Part shown: positions 16,652-25,585 of the stretch, piece by piece
Position numbering within the stretch: the first letter of the stretch is position 1
Layout of the letters: each line of letters opens with the position of its first letter
Source: Clostridium ragsdalei P11
GTDB lineage: Bacteria > Bacillota > Clostridia > Clostridiales > Clostridiaceae
Length of the DNA stretch: 64,000 nt
Assembly: GCF_001675165.1 (NCBI RefSeq)
Contig: NZ_LROS01000055.1
Location: 116,756 to 180,755, forward strand
Reading direction: 5' to 3'
Notes under the pieces: model-generated
The model's input: the letters and a program-made list of their open reading frames with translations, nothing else
What the model was told of the DNA's origin: nothing
The model's database searches: none
Position numbers and translations under genes: made by a program

Positions 16652-18394
16652 ATGAATAAAAGGATTATGAAAATAATTGTATTTGCAGCAGCTTTTTTAT
16701 TTATAGCACCTTTGTATAGAGTTTCTGCACAATCTTCAAAGTATTACAATGTTACTAGAATATGTGGACAAGATAGATATGAAACTTCTATTAATATCGC
16801 AGGCCAATTTAATCCTACAGTAACGGATAATATAATAATAGCTGACGGTAAGAGTTTTCCAGATGCATTAGTTGGAGCGCCGCTTTCAAAAAAATTAAAT
16901 GCACCTATTTTGCTTGCAGATGATTTTAATAATGGATGTGAATATGAAAGCTTAGATTACATAAGTAAACATTTATCAAAAGGTGGAACTATTTATTTAC
17001 TTGGTGGGGAGGGTTCAATAAGTAGTAATATAGTAAATGAGCTTAAGCAATATGGATATAAGAATATTAATAGATTGGGTGGCACAAATAGATTTGATAC
17101 TAATAATATTATAGTAAATGAATTGAATGTTGCAAAAGGCACACCTGTAGTTATAGTTAATGGATTTGATTTTCCTGATGCACTTAGTATATCAGGTATA
17201 GCAGCATCTAATGGGTATCCTATATTTATGAGCCAAAATAACAGTATACCAGAAAACATAATTGATAAGATATCTTCTATAAGTCCTTCTAAGGTCTATA
17301 TAGTTGGTGGCAGTGGAGTATTAAGTGATGATATTAAGAGTCAATTAAAAAATAATGTACCTAATATGAATGATGAAAATATTATAAGAATTAGTGGAAA
17401 GAATAGATATGATACATCCTTGAAGGTAGCGAATTATTTTAAGCTAGATTCCAAATATGCAGTACTTGCAAATGGAGAAAATTTTCCTGATGCTCTGTCA
17501 GGAAGCACGTTAGCTTCAAAATTAAACGCACCAATAGTACTTACAGATGGTCAAAATGCTGACATCCAAAAAAGTTATATAGATTCTTTGAATTGTAATA
17601 ATGTTGTCATTTTAGGTGGACAAGGGGCTATATCTTCAAATATAGAAAATAGTTTTAATGGTATAAAGTTGGATGTTGGTGGAATTTTTCAAGGAGAAAA
17701 GATTATTGATTTAAAAACTGTAGATATAAATAATGACGGGAAACTTGAGAACATTATACTTACCAATAATATAAATGATAGTGGTAAAGTTAAATTATAT
17801 GTACAAGATACTTCAAATGGTAATGTACTTGCATCAAAAGTTGTAGGTGATAGTGATTGCGGACATGGGCAAATTATGCTGGCAGATATGACAGGGGATG
17901 GATCACCTGAAATAATATCTATAGCGTTAGAAGGGGGAAGTAGTGGAGGCGAAACTTGCGATGTTGAAACTATGGATGGAAATAATTTGACTAAAATAGA
18001 TAATTATAATGATGGTGAAAAGCCAGGATTACAGATTGGAAGTATGAGCGAGGATAATTTTTCATTTCAATTAAATGGATATGATACTTTTGGTATGTAT
18101 TCAAAAAATTTCAATAAAAGTTGTTCAGTGAATTTAGAGAATGACAGACAAATGCAAAATGCTAAAGTATATGGAAGAGGAGTACAAGCTTGGATGGGAC
18201 ATGGACCGGTATATTATTTATATAATATAGATAATAGTGGTACTTATGGACTAAAGGTTTATGAAGATGTATCTGGTAGTTGTCATGCTGATGTACTAGG
18301 AGGATTTAATGCTTATTATAAATATGAAGATGGTATTATGAAACTTACTAATTTAGATTTTAATAGTCCATATTCTATGACAGAAACTAATTAA
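16652..18394 (+). CDS. Secreted CWB2-repeat cell-wall protein
   Basis: 580 residues. Signal peptide at 1-26 (cleavage near RVSAQ). Three cell-wall-binding repeat 2 units span about 36-335, each with the RxxGxxRxxT and GGxGxxS motifs: RICGQDRYET, RLGGTNRFDT, RISGKNRYDT. This triplet anchors proteins non-covalently to secondary wall polymer in clostridia. The C-terminal ~240 residues contain VDINNDGKLENIIL and ADMTGDGSPEII, which look like FG-GAP/EF-hand-type calcium-binding beta-propeller blades. Cargo function unknown. Single gene; the terminator beyond may serve both this gene and the convergent rodA. Confidence 0.88.
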   Translation: MNKRIMKIIVFAAAFLFIAPLYRVSAQSSKYYNVTRICGQDRYETSINIAGQFNPTVTDNIIIADGKSFPDALVGAPLSKKLNAPILLADDFNNGCEYESLDYISKHLSKGGTIYLLGGEGSISSNIVNELKQYGYKNINRLGGTNRFDTNNIIVNELNVAKGTPVVIVNGFDFPDALSISGIAASNGYPIFMSQNNSIPENIIDKISSISPSKVYIVGGSGVLSDDIKSQLKNNVPNMNDENIIRISGKNRYDTSLKVANYFKLDSKYAVLANGENFPDALSGSTLASKLNAPIVLTDGQNADIQKSYIDSLNCNNVVILGGQGAISSNIENSFNGIKLDVGGIFQGEKIIDLKTVDINNDGKLENIILTNNINDSGKVKLYVQDTSNGNVLASKVVGDSDCGHGQIMLADMTGDGSPEIISIALEGGSSGGETCDVETMDGNNLTKIDNYNDGEKPGLQIGSMSEDNFSFQLNGYDTFGMYSKNFNKSCSVNLENDRQMQNAKVYGRGVQAWMGHGPVYYLYNIDNSGTYGLKVYEDVSGSCHADVLGGFNAYYKYEDGIMKLTNLDFNSPYSMTETN

Positions 18395-18416
18395 ATGATA
18401 TATATTTTTAAATTTA

Positions 18417-18445
18417 AGAACTTATAGAAATATAGGTTCTTTTTT
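18417..18445. terminator. Terminator between convergent genes
   Basis: AGAACTTATA/TATAGGTTCT is a 10-bp stem (one G-U) with a GAAA loop; a T run follows on the plus strand and A residues precede, so it can act both ways. Confidence 0.75.
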
Positions 18446-18477
18446 GTACAAAAAATTGGAAGTATGACTAAAACAAT

Positions 18478-19587
18478 TTAAATATTAAAATATTTTCTCA
18501 TACTTATATTTAAAACTAAGGCTAATGAGATAAAATTAGCTAAACTAGAACTCCCTCCATAACTTACAAAGGGAAGAGTTATTCCTGCAATAGGCATAAT
18601 TCCAATAGTCATACTGATATTTTGAAATACAGAGAAAATGAGAGAAGCTGCTATACCTATACATATAAATCTTCCTAGAGAATCTTTTGATTCTTTTGCT
18701 GACTTTATGATTCTATATATTAATATGCCATATGCTGCTAAAAGTATTGTAGATCCAATGAGTCCCCATTCCTCTCCAATGACAGAGAATATAAAATCCG
18801 TATGTACTTCGGGAATGTATCCACCAGATACTTGAGCACCTTTTAGAAATCCTGCTCCATGTAATCCTCCAGAACCTACTGCTATTAAGGATTGTGTAAG
18901 CTGGAAACTAACATCCTGTTGGTATGCTCCAGGGTTGATAAAAGAGGTTATTCTCTGCTTTTGATATTCCTTTAGAATTCCGCTAAACCAGATAATAATG
19001 CATAAGGGTATTGAAGAAGCAAATCCTATTATTATAGACTTTAAATTTAGACCAGCAATGAAAAAGATACAAAAAACTATAAATAAGTATATTAGTGCCA
19101 TACCTAAGTTAGGTTGTATTATTATTAAGAAAATTGGTATAAAGGCATAAAAACACAGTATTAAAAAATTTTTTAAGTTATTTATATTGCAATCTATTTC
19201 TTCTAATTTTTTTGCAATAATTAATATTAATCCTATTTTTACAAATTCAGCCGGTTCTAGAGCTCTATTTCCGATTCTTATCCATGAAGAAGCACCTTTT
19301 ATTGCCTTACTGGTTACATCATTAAATAGTAGAACTCCCACACCACCCCAATATATTAAATTGGCATATTGAACTATAGTTCTATAATCAATAAGTAAGA
19401 TTAGAAAAATTACTACTGTACTCAATATAACCCATAATAACTGTAGTTTGGTATAATAATAATTAGACTGATTATATGTGGCACTATAAATGTTCATTAT
19501 GCCAAAAAAGGATATTGCGATTGCAACTAACAGCGTAGTTACATCTAAATTTTTATATATTTTTTTATTTATTAAAAGCTTGTACAT
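18478..19587 (-). CDS. rodA: RodA/FtsW/SpoVE-family peptidoglycan polymerase
   Basis: 369 residues with about ten transmembrane helices. SEDS signatures include GASSWIRIGNRALEPAEFVKI, QPNLGMALIYL, HTDFIFSVIGEEWGL and PFVSYGGSSSLANF. These proteins are peptidoglycan glycosyltransferases that act with a class B PBP in the membrane. Start chosen at MYKLLINKK, seven bases after GGGTGA; an upstream in-frame ATG overlaps that site. No partner PBP or MreC/D beside it, so whether it is RodA, FtsW or a sporulation paralogue cannot be told from context. Confidence 0.88.
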   Translation of the reverse strand: MYKLLINKKIYKNLDVTTLLVAIAISFFGIMNIYSATYNQSNYYYTKLQLLWVILSTVVIFLILLIDYRTIVQYANLIYWGGVGVLLFNDVTSKAIKGASSWIRIGNRALEPAEFVKIGLILIIAKKLEEIDCNINNLKNFLILCFYAFIPIFLIIIQPNLGMALIYLFIVFCIFFIAGLNLKSIIIGFASSIPLCIIIWFSGILKEYQKQRITSFINPGAYQQDVSFQLTQSLIAVGSGGLHGAGFLKGAQVSGGYIPEVHTDFIFSVIGEEWGLIGSTILLAAYGILIYRIIKSAKESKDSLGRFICIGIAASLIFSVFQNISMTIGIMPIAGITLPFVSYGGSSSLANFISLALVLNISMRKYFNI

Positions 19588-19727
19588 TTTATCACCCGTA
19601 GAATATTGCATAAATTTTCAACAAAAACAATATTATTCTAACATATAATTGTTAAAATAAGATGTAATAATCATTATATTTTAATGAAGGAAAAGTTTTG
19701 AATATTTAATAAAATAGGGAGATTATT

Positions 19728-20459
19728 ATGAATACAAATATTGAGGCAATTTTATTTGATTCTGGACGTGTGTTAAATTATCCTCAGTCTGGCAATTGGT
19801 TTATAACACCTAATTTTTTTAAATATGTTGATAAAAACGTATTTAACAGCATTTCAAGGCATAGAAAGAAACTCTCATTTAAAAAAGCATATGATTATAT
19901 AAATTCGTGCAAGTTAATTAAAACGCAAGAAGAAGAATGTAGGCATTTCGTTGAATATTATAATATATTTTTTAAAGGATTTCCTGAATTAAATTTAAGT
20001 ACGGATGATGTGGAAAGTGTTGCTAAAGACTTAGTGTACAACCCCAAAAAGTATGTGTTCTTTGATGAAGTAGCAGGTGTAATTAGTATGCTGAGTAAAA
20101 AATATAAATTAGGAGTAGTATCTGATGCATGGCCATCTTTAAATAGTGTATTTGAAGCAGTAAAATTGCGAAAATACTTTTCTACATTTATTATTTCGTC
20201 AATGCTAGGAGTTACTAAACCTGATAGTATTATGTATCAAACTGCATTGGATGAATTGGGTGTGCTGCCTCAAAATACAATATTTGTTGATGATAACTTA
20301 AAAAACTGTATTGGTGCAAATAAACTTGGTATTCATTCAGTTTTGTTATGTAGGAATAAGCGTGAGTATATTTTAAATAAAGTATTAAGTATAGGAAAAA
20401 AATACGATGTTGTAAATAACCTTCAGCAACTAAATACACTAAAATATATGAGAAATTAA
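19728..20459 (+). CDS. HAD-superfamily hydrolase
   Basis: 243 residues. Motif I is AILFDSGRVLNYP, with the Asp nucleophile kept but the usual second Asp replaced by Gly, as in the YihX-like subgroup. Motif II is VVSDAW, motif III the lysine in GVTKPDSIMY, and motif IV IFVDDNLKNC. Cap sequence lies between motifs I and II. Expected to hydrolyse a phosphate ester; substrate unknown. RBS GGGAG. The next gene starts 42 bases later on the same strand and may be co-transcribed. Confidence 0.85.
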   Translation: MNTNIEAILFDSGRVLNYPQSGNWFITPNFFKYVDKNVFNSISRHRKKLSFKKAYDYINSCKLIKTQEEECRHFVEYYNIFFKGFPELNLSTDDVESVAKDLVYNPKKYVFFDEVAGVISMLSKKYKLGVVSDAWPSLNSVFEAVKLRKYFSTFIISSMLGVTKPDSIMYQTALDELGVLPQNTIFVDDNLKNCIGANKLGIHSVLLCRNKREYILNKVLSIGKKYDVVNNLQQLNTLKYMRN

Positions 20460-20501
20460 TTAAAAAATGGCTATTTGTAGCCTGAGTAAAGGAGAAATGT
20501 T

Positions 20502-21074
20502 ATGCAGCAATTTTTAATAAATGAATTTGGCAAGAACTTAGGTAATAAGATCTATAGTATTCAACAGAAAGAATTACAAACAATACTTGCTTTTGCTATA
20601 GGAAAAAGTAGTAATCAGTTAAAAACTCTTGAAAAGACAATTTTACCAAGGATTGTATTGTATAAGGCCTTACAAAAAGAATTAGAAGATCAGAAAAAGG
20701 CGTATGATACAGTTGAGAAATATATGTTTATTATTGTAGGACGAAAAATTAATAAACAATATTTAGCATTTGAATCTATACCTGGATTTTTTTATATCTT
20801 TAGAAAAATAATGATTGGAACAATTAGTAGAAGTGATAATTGGATAACTGAAGTGATAAAAAATGATAGCGTATCAGTAGAATATAACATAACAAAATGT
20901 CTTTGGTATGATGCCTGTAAGGAAAACAATTGTCTCGAACTTTGCAAAATTTTCTGTGATACAGATCATGTAATTTATGATTCAATGAAGAAAATAGAAT
21001 TTATTCGGAAAGGAACATTGGGTACAGGACATAAATGTTGTGATTTTTGTTTCTTAAATAAAAAGAAATGCTAA
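20502..21074 (+). CDS. L-2-amino-thiazoline-4-carboxylate hydrolase-like protein
   Basis: 190 residues. The pattern of a helical N-terminus, YNITKCLWYDACKENNCLELCKIFCDTDHVIYD and the terminal HKCCDFCF motif matches the ATC_hydrolase family, where conserved Cys, Asn and Asp residues are clustered. Characterised members open a thiazoline ring in L-cysteine formation, but most clostridial homologues have no tested substrate. RBS AAAGGAG. Assignment rests on the Cys-rich motif cluster. Confidence 0.7.
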   Translation: MQQFLINEFGKNLGNKIYSIQQKELQTILAFAIGKSSNQLKTLEKTILPRIVLYKALQKELEDQKKAYDTVEKYMFIIVGRKINKQYLAFESIPGFFYIFRKIMIGTISRSDNWITEVIKNDSVSVEYNITKCLWYDACKENNCLELCKIFCDTDHVIYDSMKKIEFIRKGTLGTGHKCCDFCFLNKKKC

Positions 21075-21109
21075 TAGTATAAAAATAATGTGGTAGATGT
21101 AACTAAGGC

Positions 21110-21378
21110 TTAATTTTTATCTATAAACAAGGTTCCATCACTTTGAATTTCAGCATAGAAAACGTCCTCTATAGAGGTAATATTTTGTTGCTTAAGTTGT
21201 TTCTTTAACCAGTTTTTATGTAAATTCAGTTCTTCTAAGTTATGGTCTATTATTTTACCATCAACAATTATCTCAGAAGGAATATATTTACTAGTATTCT
21301 TGCTAGGGTTAATAGCACTATGAACGTTACTGTTGTTTTAAGTAGTAATTGAAATACATCTATAATTCCAAGAGTCAT
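21110..21378 (-). pseudogene. Decayed DUF421 (YetF-like) membrane protein gene
   Basis: A perfect ribosome site (AAGGAGG, 8 bases) precedes MTLGIIDVFQLLLKTTVTF, the first helix of DUF421 proteins. After LARIL the frame breaks, and a different frame carries PSEIIVDGKIIDHNLEELN then SIEDVFYAEIQSDGTLF and a stop, the family's C-terminal domain. The middle ~100 residues (second and third helices) are missing. An internal deletion with frameshift explains this. Confidence 0.75.
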
Positions 21379-21619
21379 CGGCGGTACCTCCTTAACACTA
21401 ACTCTATATAAAAGTAGAGAGTTTATGTAATCAATGAAAAATATAATATCAATTTTATATTTTCCCAATATATCTGGCTTATTCATATTAGAGAAAGGAA
21501 AATAGTGTATAAAAAGATAAGTCATATATTAAAAATAGATATTGAGTACATTTTTGAAAAACAAGACGATAATTAATTATGGTGATAGTTTTTTTTGATA
21601 TTAATCGAATTATCAATGA

Positions 21620-21662
21620 ATCTTACTTAATGGGAGTGTTACAGTAGGTAGCCATCAGATAA
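21620..21662 (-). repeat. Remnant end of the intergenic repeat family
   Basis: GGGAGTGTTACAGTAGGTAG followed by CCATCAGATAAA matches the right end of copy A (GGGAGTATTAGAGTAGGTGG, then CATCGGATAAA). The rest of the element is not recognisable. The rest of the gap beyond the DUF421 remnant is AT-rich and empty. Confidence 0.55.
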
Positions 21663-21680
21663 AATGTGAAGGAGTTTAAT

Positions 21681-22067
21681 ATGAATGATGATTATATATT
21701 GAGAATAATAGAATCTATAGGGGAGTTTGCTGGAAAAGTATTGTTCAACAAACAGAGTAAGGAATTTAAAAATATAGATGTACAATCAATGACTATACAA
21801 GATGTGTTACCAATATTATTAAAAAAACTTGTTTTTCAGGGTAAATATAATGAGGCAGAAAATTTGCTATTTGAAGAACTGGAAAAGAATCCTTCAAATG
21901 ATTTAATTAAAATAGGAAAAGATTTTTATAATATATTACTTTTAAAAAGTGATGAAGATCTTACCAAAGCAAATTTTTCGAGAGAGGAAATATTTCAAGG
22001 ATTAAATGATATGAAAAAATTTACTTGTGAGCTTATTCAGGTGACTAACAATTCGCATCTTGAATAA
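21681..22067 (+). CDS. DUF6483 family protein
   Basis: 128 residues starting MNDDYILRIIESIGEFAGK. GAAGGAG lies 8 bases upstream, inside a GTG-started extension that is rejected. All-helical, with a degenerate TPR-like hairpin FQGKYNEAENLLFEELEKNPSNDL. DUF6483 proteins are small, uncharacterised Firmicute proteins of this form. The last codons form half of the terminator hairpin. Confidence 0.7.
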   Translation: MNDDYILRIIESIGEFAGKVLFNKQSKEFKNIDVQSMTIQDVLPILLKKLVFQGKYNEAENLLFEELEKNPSNDLIKIGKDFYNILLLKSDEDLTKANFSREEIFQGLNDMKKFTCELIQVTNNSHLE

Positions 22068-22077
22068 GCTCTTTTTT
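22029..22077 (+). terminator. Intrinsic terminator overlapping DUF6483 gene end
   Basis: GAGCTTATTCA and TGAATAAGCTC form a perfect 11-bp stem over a 21-nt loop, then six T residues. Confidence 0.85.
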
Positions 22078-22142
22078 GATATACTATAGATACGTTAAAT
22101 AAATGTGCTAAACATTGATTTACAATTTATATTTAGAAATAC

Positions 22143-23117
22143 TTATAGATTATGATGATATGAAAACCTGCTGCCGTGCAGTTCTTTCCAGACTTCATCA
22201 CATTGCGAAAGAATTTCATTAGATAGCGGCCCCTTTTCTAAATATGCTAAATTCTGTTTCAAGTGCTCCAGGCGGCTTACTCCAATAATTACACTGTTCA
22301 CGTAGCTATAAGAAATACACCAGCGCAATGCAAGTTCAAGCAGCTTCATGCCATGGCTTTGTGCAATCTGAGTTAGCTTTTCCATTGCTTGAAAACTGTC
22401 ATCATTCCAATATCTTTGATAATATCCACCTAAATCGGAAAAACGTGAATTTTCAACAGGATGATCCTTGCTGTGCTTGCCGGAAAGTAATCCGCCTGCT
22501 ATTGGATTATATATAACCAGGCCTACCTTGTTTTGCTTAATGCAAGGTACTAGCTCGGACTCTATACCCCTTGTAATTGAGTTATAAACGTTTTCTGTTA
22601 CACTTGGCGTTATCAAGTTACGCTTGTCGCAAGTCCATAAGGCATCCATTAGTTGCCATGCAGCAAAGTTGCTGATTCCAATATAACGAATCTTCCCTGA
22701 TTTAACAAGAGAAGTCATTGCTTCCATTGTTTCTTCAAATGGCGTTAGAGGATCAGGTGCATGCATATAATAAATATCTAGGTAGTCTGTATTTAATCGT
22801 TTTAAGCTATTTTCCACAGACGAAATAATATGTTTTCTGCTGAGACCTTTGTCGTTTGGCCCTGAACCCGATGGCCCTCCGACCTTACTTGCTAGAATTA
22901 CATTTTCCCTGCAACCTTTAATACCTTTACCTGTAATTATTTCACTTTGTCCACCGTTATAAATGTCTGCAGTGTCTATAAAGTTGATTCCATTATCCAA
23001 TGCATGCTTAATAACTTTAATGCTATCCTGTTCGTTTAACTGTCCACTAAATGTCATTGTTCCAAGACAAACTCTTGATACATTTAAACCTGTCCCTGCT
23101 AAATTTGTATATTCCAT
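22143..23117 (-). CDS. Aldo/keto reductase
   Basis: 324 residues, the usual size. The catalytic tetrad is visible: Asp and Tyr in FIDTADIYNGG, Lys in LASKVGG and His in YYMHAPDP. GKIRYIGISNF and the C-terminal VNSVIIGVSRLEHLKQNL are the conserved NADPH-binding parts. It reduces aldehydes or ketones with NAD(P)H; substrate not predictable. ATG lies 8 bases after AGGAGG; an upstream TTG is rejected. It has its own strong promoter and palindromic operator, so it is probably induced by a specific signal. Confidence 0.92.
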   Translation of the reverse strand: MEYTNLAGTGLNVSRVCLGTMTFSGQLNEQDSIKVIKHALDNGINFIDTADIYNGGQSEIITGKGIKGCRENVILASKVGGPSGSGPNDKGLSRKHIISSVENSLKRLNTDYLDIYYMHAPDPLTPFEETMEAMTSLVKSGKIRYIGISNFAAWQLMDALWTCDKRNLITPSVTENVYNSITRGIESELVPCIKQNKVGLVIYNPIAGGLLSGKHSKDHPVENSRFSDLGGYYQRYWNDDSFQAMEKLTQIAQSHGMKLLELALRWCISYSYVNSVIIGVSRLEHLKQNLAYLEKGPLSNEILSQCDEVWKELHGSRFSYHHNL

Positions 23118-23192
23118 ATACAAAACCTCCTAGTATATGTTTAATTTCATATTTTAATCTTCTTCATAATGAAGATATTAGCAATATAATGA

Positions 23193-23253
23193 TTAGAAAT
23201 CTAACAATTAGGTTTCTAACATTAATAGTATACTTTGCTAAATTTAATGTCAA
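23193..23253 (-). promoter_or_regulatory. Promoter and palindromic operator of the aldo/keto reductase
   Basis: On the minus strand TTGACA and TACTAT are spaced 17 bases (23253-23225). Downstream, TTAGAAA and TTTCTAA (23193-23219) form an inverted repeat containing two GTTAG blocks, placed where a repressor would block transcription. The leader beyond is AT-rich. Confidence 0.65.
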
Positions 23254-23439
23254 CTCAAATTATTATTTAAGGTTTTATTAAAATGATAGCCATTAGATAA
23301 AAATAGTTTCCATGGGTTTCATATTTATCCAATGACAAGCACTAGACGGAATGATTTATATGGTATACATTTATATTATAGAAATATATATTAAAGTACC
23401 ATATTATTTTTTAACGGCGATAAACCCATTTAATTATTT

Positions 23440-23475
23440 GAAGTTAGTATTCCCCAATATTGACTTCTTTTTTTT
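23440..23475 (+). terminator. Hairpin with long T run, no gene upstream on this strand
   Basis: GAAGTTAGTATT pairs with AATATTGACTTC (G-U tolerated) around CCCC, followed by eight T. The preceding CCCATTTAATTATTTGAAG resembles 11295-11313, so both may be relics of the same element. Region 23284-23633 otherwise holds no gene. Confidence 0.5.
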
Positions 23476-23521
23476 ATTAGAAAAGTTGGTTAATATACAG
23501 TTCGGTGCCATATTAGAAAAC

Positions 23522-23570
23522 AAAAGGTCAATTTTCACTATATAGTGAACTAATTGGCCTTTTATTTTTT
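23522..23570. terminator. Imperfect terminator hairpin
   Basis: AAAAGGTCAATT and AATTGGCCTTTT enclose an inner CACT-ATAT-AGTG hairpin; T-rich sequence follows. Could end transcription of the convergent minus-strand peptidase gene or be a relic. Confidence 0.5.
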
Positions 23571-23633
23571 ATCAAGTGGTAGTCGCTTTCATTGTGTGGT
23601 GGGAGTGTTATGGATGGTAGACAGCTAATAAAA
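23571..23633 (-). repeat. Remnant of the intergenic repeat family
   Basis: GTGGTAGTCGCTTTCATTGT and GGGAGTGTTATGGATGGTAG parallel the right-hand part of copy A (GATAGTCGCTTTC, GGGAGTATTAGAGTAGGTGG). It abuts the stop codon of the peptidase gene. Confidence 0.55.
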
Positions 23634-24599
23634 TTATTGTCTATATTCTCTTGGGTGAAGGCGGCTGCTATTATCTCTTAAAATAGGTCTTGGAAAATTA
23701 TCCAATCTTTGTCTAGAAGTTAAGCTTAAATTTGTTGTTGTTGTAAATGACTCACCATCTGTTCCAATTGTAGAAGGATAAATTACAACATTTTCATTAC
23801 TTGATTCCATTGCAACAGGATTAACATTGTTACTTGAAGCATTCAATAAAGTACCGTTTACCATAGCTGACTGGTATTTTATCGTACCCATATCTGCTAA
23901 AGGATATAGTTGATTGCTATCGTTAGAAGGATCCTCACTGATCCATTCTGCTGATGTTCCAATGCCTTGTTCATAGGAAGAATCTAATGTTGTTGATATA
24001 GTTTTAGTTTGTGTCTGGCCACCAGATGTAGTTACAGTAAATGTTAAGTTCCATGTTGAATTGGATGATTTAGATATACTAACATTGATAGTTGAATTAA
24101 TTGGAACACTAATGATGTTTTGAGCAACATCAGGCAGCTTTTCCCAAAAAACTTCTGCCACAGCTTGTCCATTTTCTACTTCTTCTAAGGTTCCCATTTG
24201 AAGAAGATCTGAAGAACTTGCTCCACCTAAACCAATCCACTGTGCAGCTACTGTATTTTGCTTATTTGTTGGAATATTAGGGATTGTCCAACTACCAGAA
24301 ATACTAGTATAGCTGCCACTTTTAGAAGTAGGTGTATCTATGTATCCTGCCCAATTACTAGACTTTTCAGTATTAGCAGGAAGATTTATTGTAGATATAC
24401 TATTTTTCAGCTGATGAATTGGTAGTTGCTGCTGAGTTGGTAGTGAATGAACTAAATTCCGTCTGGGAAAGTAATTAGATAGAACATATTTATTATTGGT
24501 GGCATTTTGAGGTCCATTTTCAATTATAGTGGAGCCGGTTCCGAATCCAACTAATAGTGTTAATAATATAAGTGGAATTTTTTTGAATATAGTTTTCAC
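23634..24599 (-). CDS. Secreted glutamic endopeptidase (G1 / eqolisin family)
   Basis: 321 residues. A GTG start after GGAAGGAGG gives a signal-peptide-like N-terminus (KTIFKKIPLILLTLLVGFG). The G1 family pattern follows: SSNWAGYI, WTIPNIP, AQWIGLGGASSSDLLQMGT with the catalytic Gln, VAEVFWEKLPD, and SAEWISEDPSND with the catalytic Glu. These are acid-active endopeptidases best known from fungi, with some bacterial members. The last ~30 residues (LTSRQRLDNFPRPILRDNSS) are basic and unlike the family's usual end, perhaps a frameshifted tail next to the repeat remnant. Confidence 0.85.
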   Translation of the reverse strand: MKTIFKKIPLILLTLLVGFGTGSTIIENGPQNATNNKYVLSNYFPRRNLVHSLPTQQQLPIHQLKNSISTINLPANTEKSSNWAGYIDTPTSKSGSYTSISGSWTIPNIPTNKQNTVAAQWIGLGGASSSDLLQMGTLEEVENGQAVAEVFWEKLPDVAQNIISVPINSTINVSISKSSNSTWNLTFTVTTSGGQTQTKTISTTLDSSYEQGIGTSAEWISEDPSNDSNQLYPLADMGTIKYQSAMVNGTLLNASSNNVNPVAMESSNENVVIYPSTIGTDGESFTTTTNLSLTSRQRLDNFPRPILRDNSSRLHPREYRQ

Positions 24600-24650
24600 T
24601 TTTCTTTCCTCCTTCCATAACATCTTAAAGATACATTTATGTTTTTTGAT

Positions 24651-24673
24651 ATTATAGAAATTTATTCTATAAT
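24651..24673. promoter_or_regulatory. Inverted repeat upstream of the peptidase gene
   Basis: ATTATAGAA-ATTTA-TTCTATAAT is a perfect 9-bp inverted repeat 52 bases before the start codon, a likely operator. The remaining stretch to 24984 is AT-rich leader DNA for the divergent gene with no clear consensus promoter. Confidence 0.45.
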
Positions 24674-24984
24674 ATACTAATTTCTCATTTGTATGTGATG
24701 GATATGTGATGAAATAATTACAATAGTATTAATAAAGTATAAATTTACTGTAAACTAAAAAATATAACTAGTATACTGACTGGTTATTTCTTTGAAAATG
24801 CCTTATATAGAAGTAATTAGGACAAACAAATCGTATAAGTTGGAATTTTCCCTAATATCCTTAAAATATAAAAGCTAATTAGTGATTAACTTTAAAAATG
24901 ATGTCAATAATATAGACAAGTATAAACTTTTATAAAAGTTCACGAAATAAGAAGTAGAGAGTTTGAGCTGGAGGTAGTGATGGT

Positions 24985-25449
24985 ATGGGATACAATATTA
25001 TAGATATAATTAATAAGTCAATAAATATTGCAGTTAGAAGAAAAGCTGAATATGAGGACATAGGAAAAAGGTGCAATAAGCAATCTATAAAAATAATGTC
25101 AGTTGTTTTAGTGAAACAATTAGATAAAAGTATTCAATATTATGAGAAGCTAAAAAAAGTAATAAGTGGTATGGAATTTGAAGAAATTGATTTTGTAATA
25201 TATGATAAAATGTCTTTTTTAATAGATGAGTTTAACAGGAAAGTATATAAACCTGAAATCAACAATGTTAGAGACTATTTGAAATCTTTTCTTGACTTAG
25301 AGAAAGACGTGTATTCTTTACTTGTTGATGTACAAGGTAGATTTGTGAAAAATACAAGTGATGTAAGTACAAAAACATATACAATATTGTCCCATATTAT
25401 TAATAATGAGGCTAGCCATATTTCAACTCTTGAAAAAATGCTAAAATAA
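24985..25449 (+). CDS. Helical hypothetical protein, possibly ferritin-like
   Basis: 154 residues, entirely helical in pattern, with a charged surface and no membrane segment. The end, SHIINNEASHISTLEKML, has the E..H spacing seen at the end of rubrerythrin-type four-helix bundles, and IKIMSVVLVKQLDKSIQYYEKL could supply another helix, but a full set of metal ligands is not evident. Function unknown. GGAGG lies 10 bases upstream; an ATG at 24980 is in another frame. Divergent from the peptidase gene. Confidence 0.5.
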   Translation: MGYNIIDIINKSINIAVRRKAEYEDIGKRCNKQSIKIMSVVLVKQLDKSIQYYEKLKKVISGMEFEEIDFVIYDKMSFLIDEFNRKVYKPEINNVRDYLKSFLDLEKDVYSLLVDVQGRFVKNTSDVSTKTYTILSHIINNEASHISTLEKMLK

Positions 25450-25533
25450 AATTTATATTAAAATACATTTCCTTATCTTATGGCTGCCTACGATAATACT
25501 CACTTCCACTAAGCAAGATTCATTGATAGACAT

Positions 25534-25574
25534 AATGCATCAGGTGCTGTTTAGAAAACTTCACCTAATGCATT
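25534..25574. terminator. Hairpin between convergent genes, from a decayed repeat copy
   Basis: AATGCATCAGGTG pairs with CACCTAATGCATT with one mismatch over a 15-nt loop. The flank TGGCTGCCTACGATAATACT is reminiscent of the repeat-family left end (ATGACTACCTGCTCTAATAC), so this looks like a decayed copy reused as a terminator. Confidence 0.55.
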
Positions 25575-25585
25575 TTAAAGTATAT

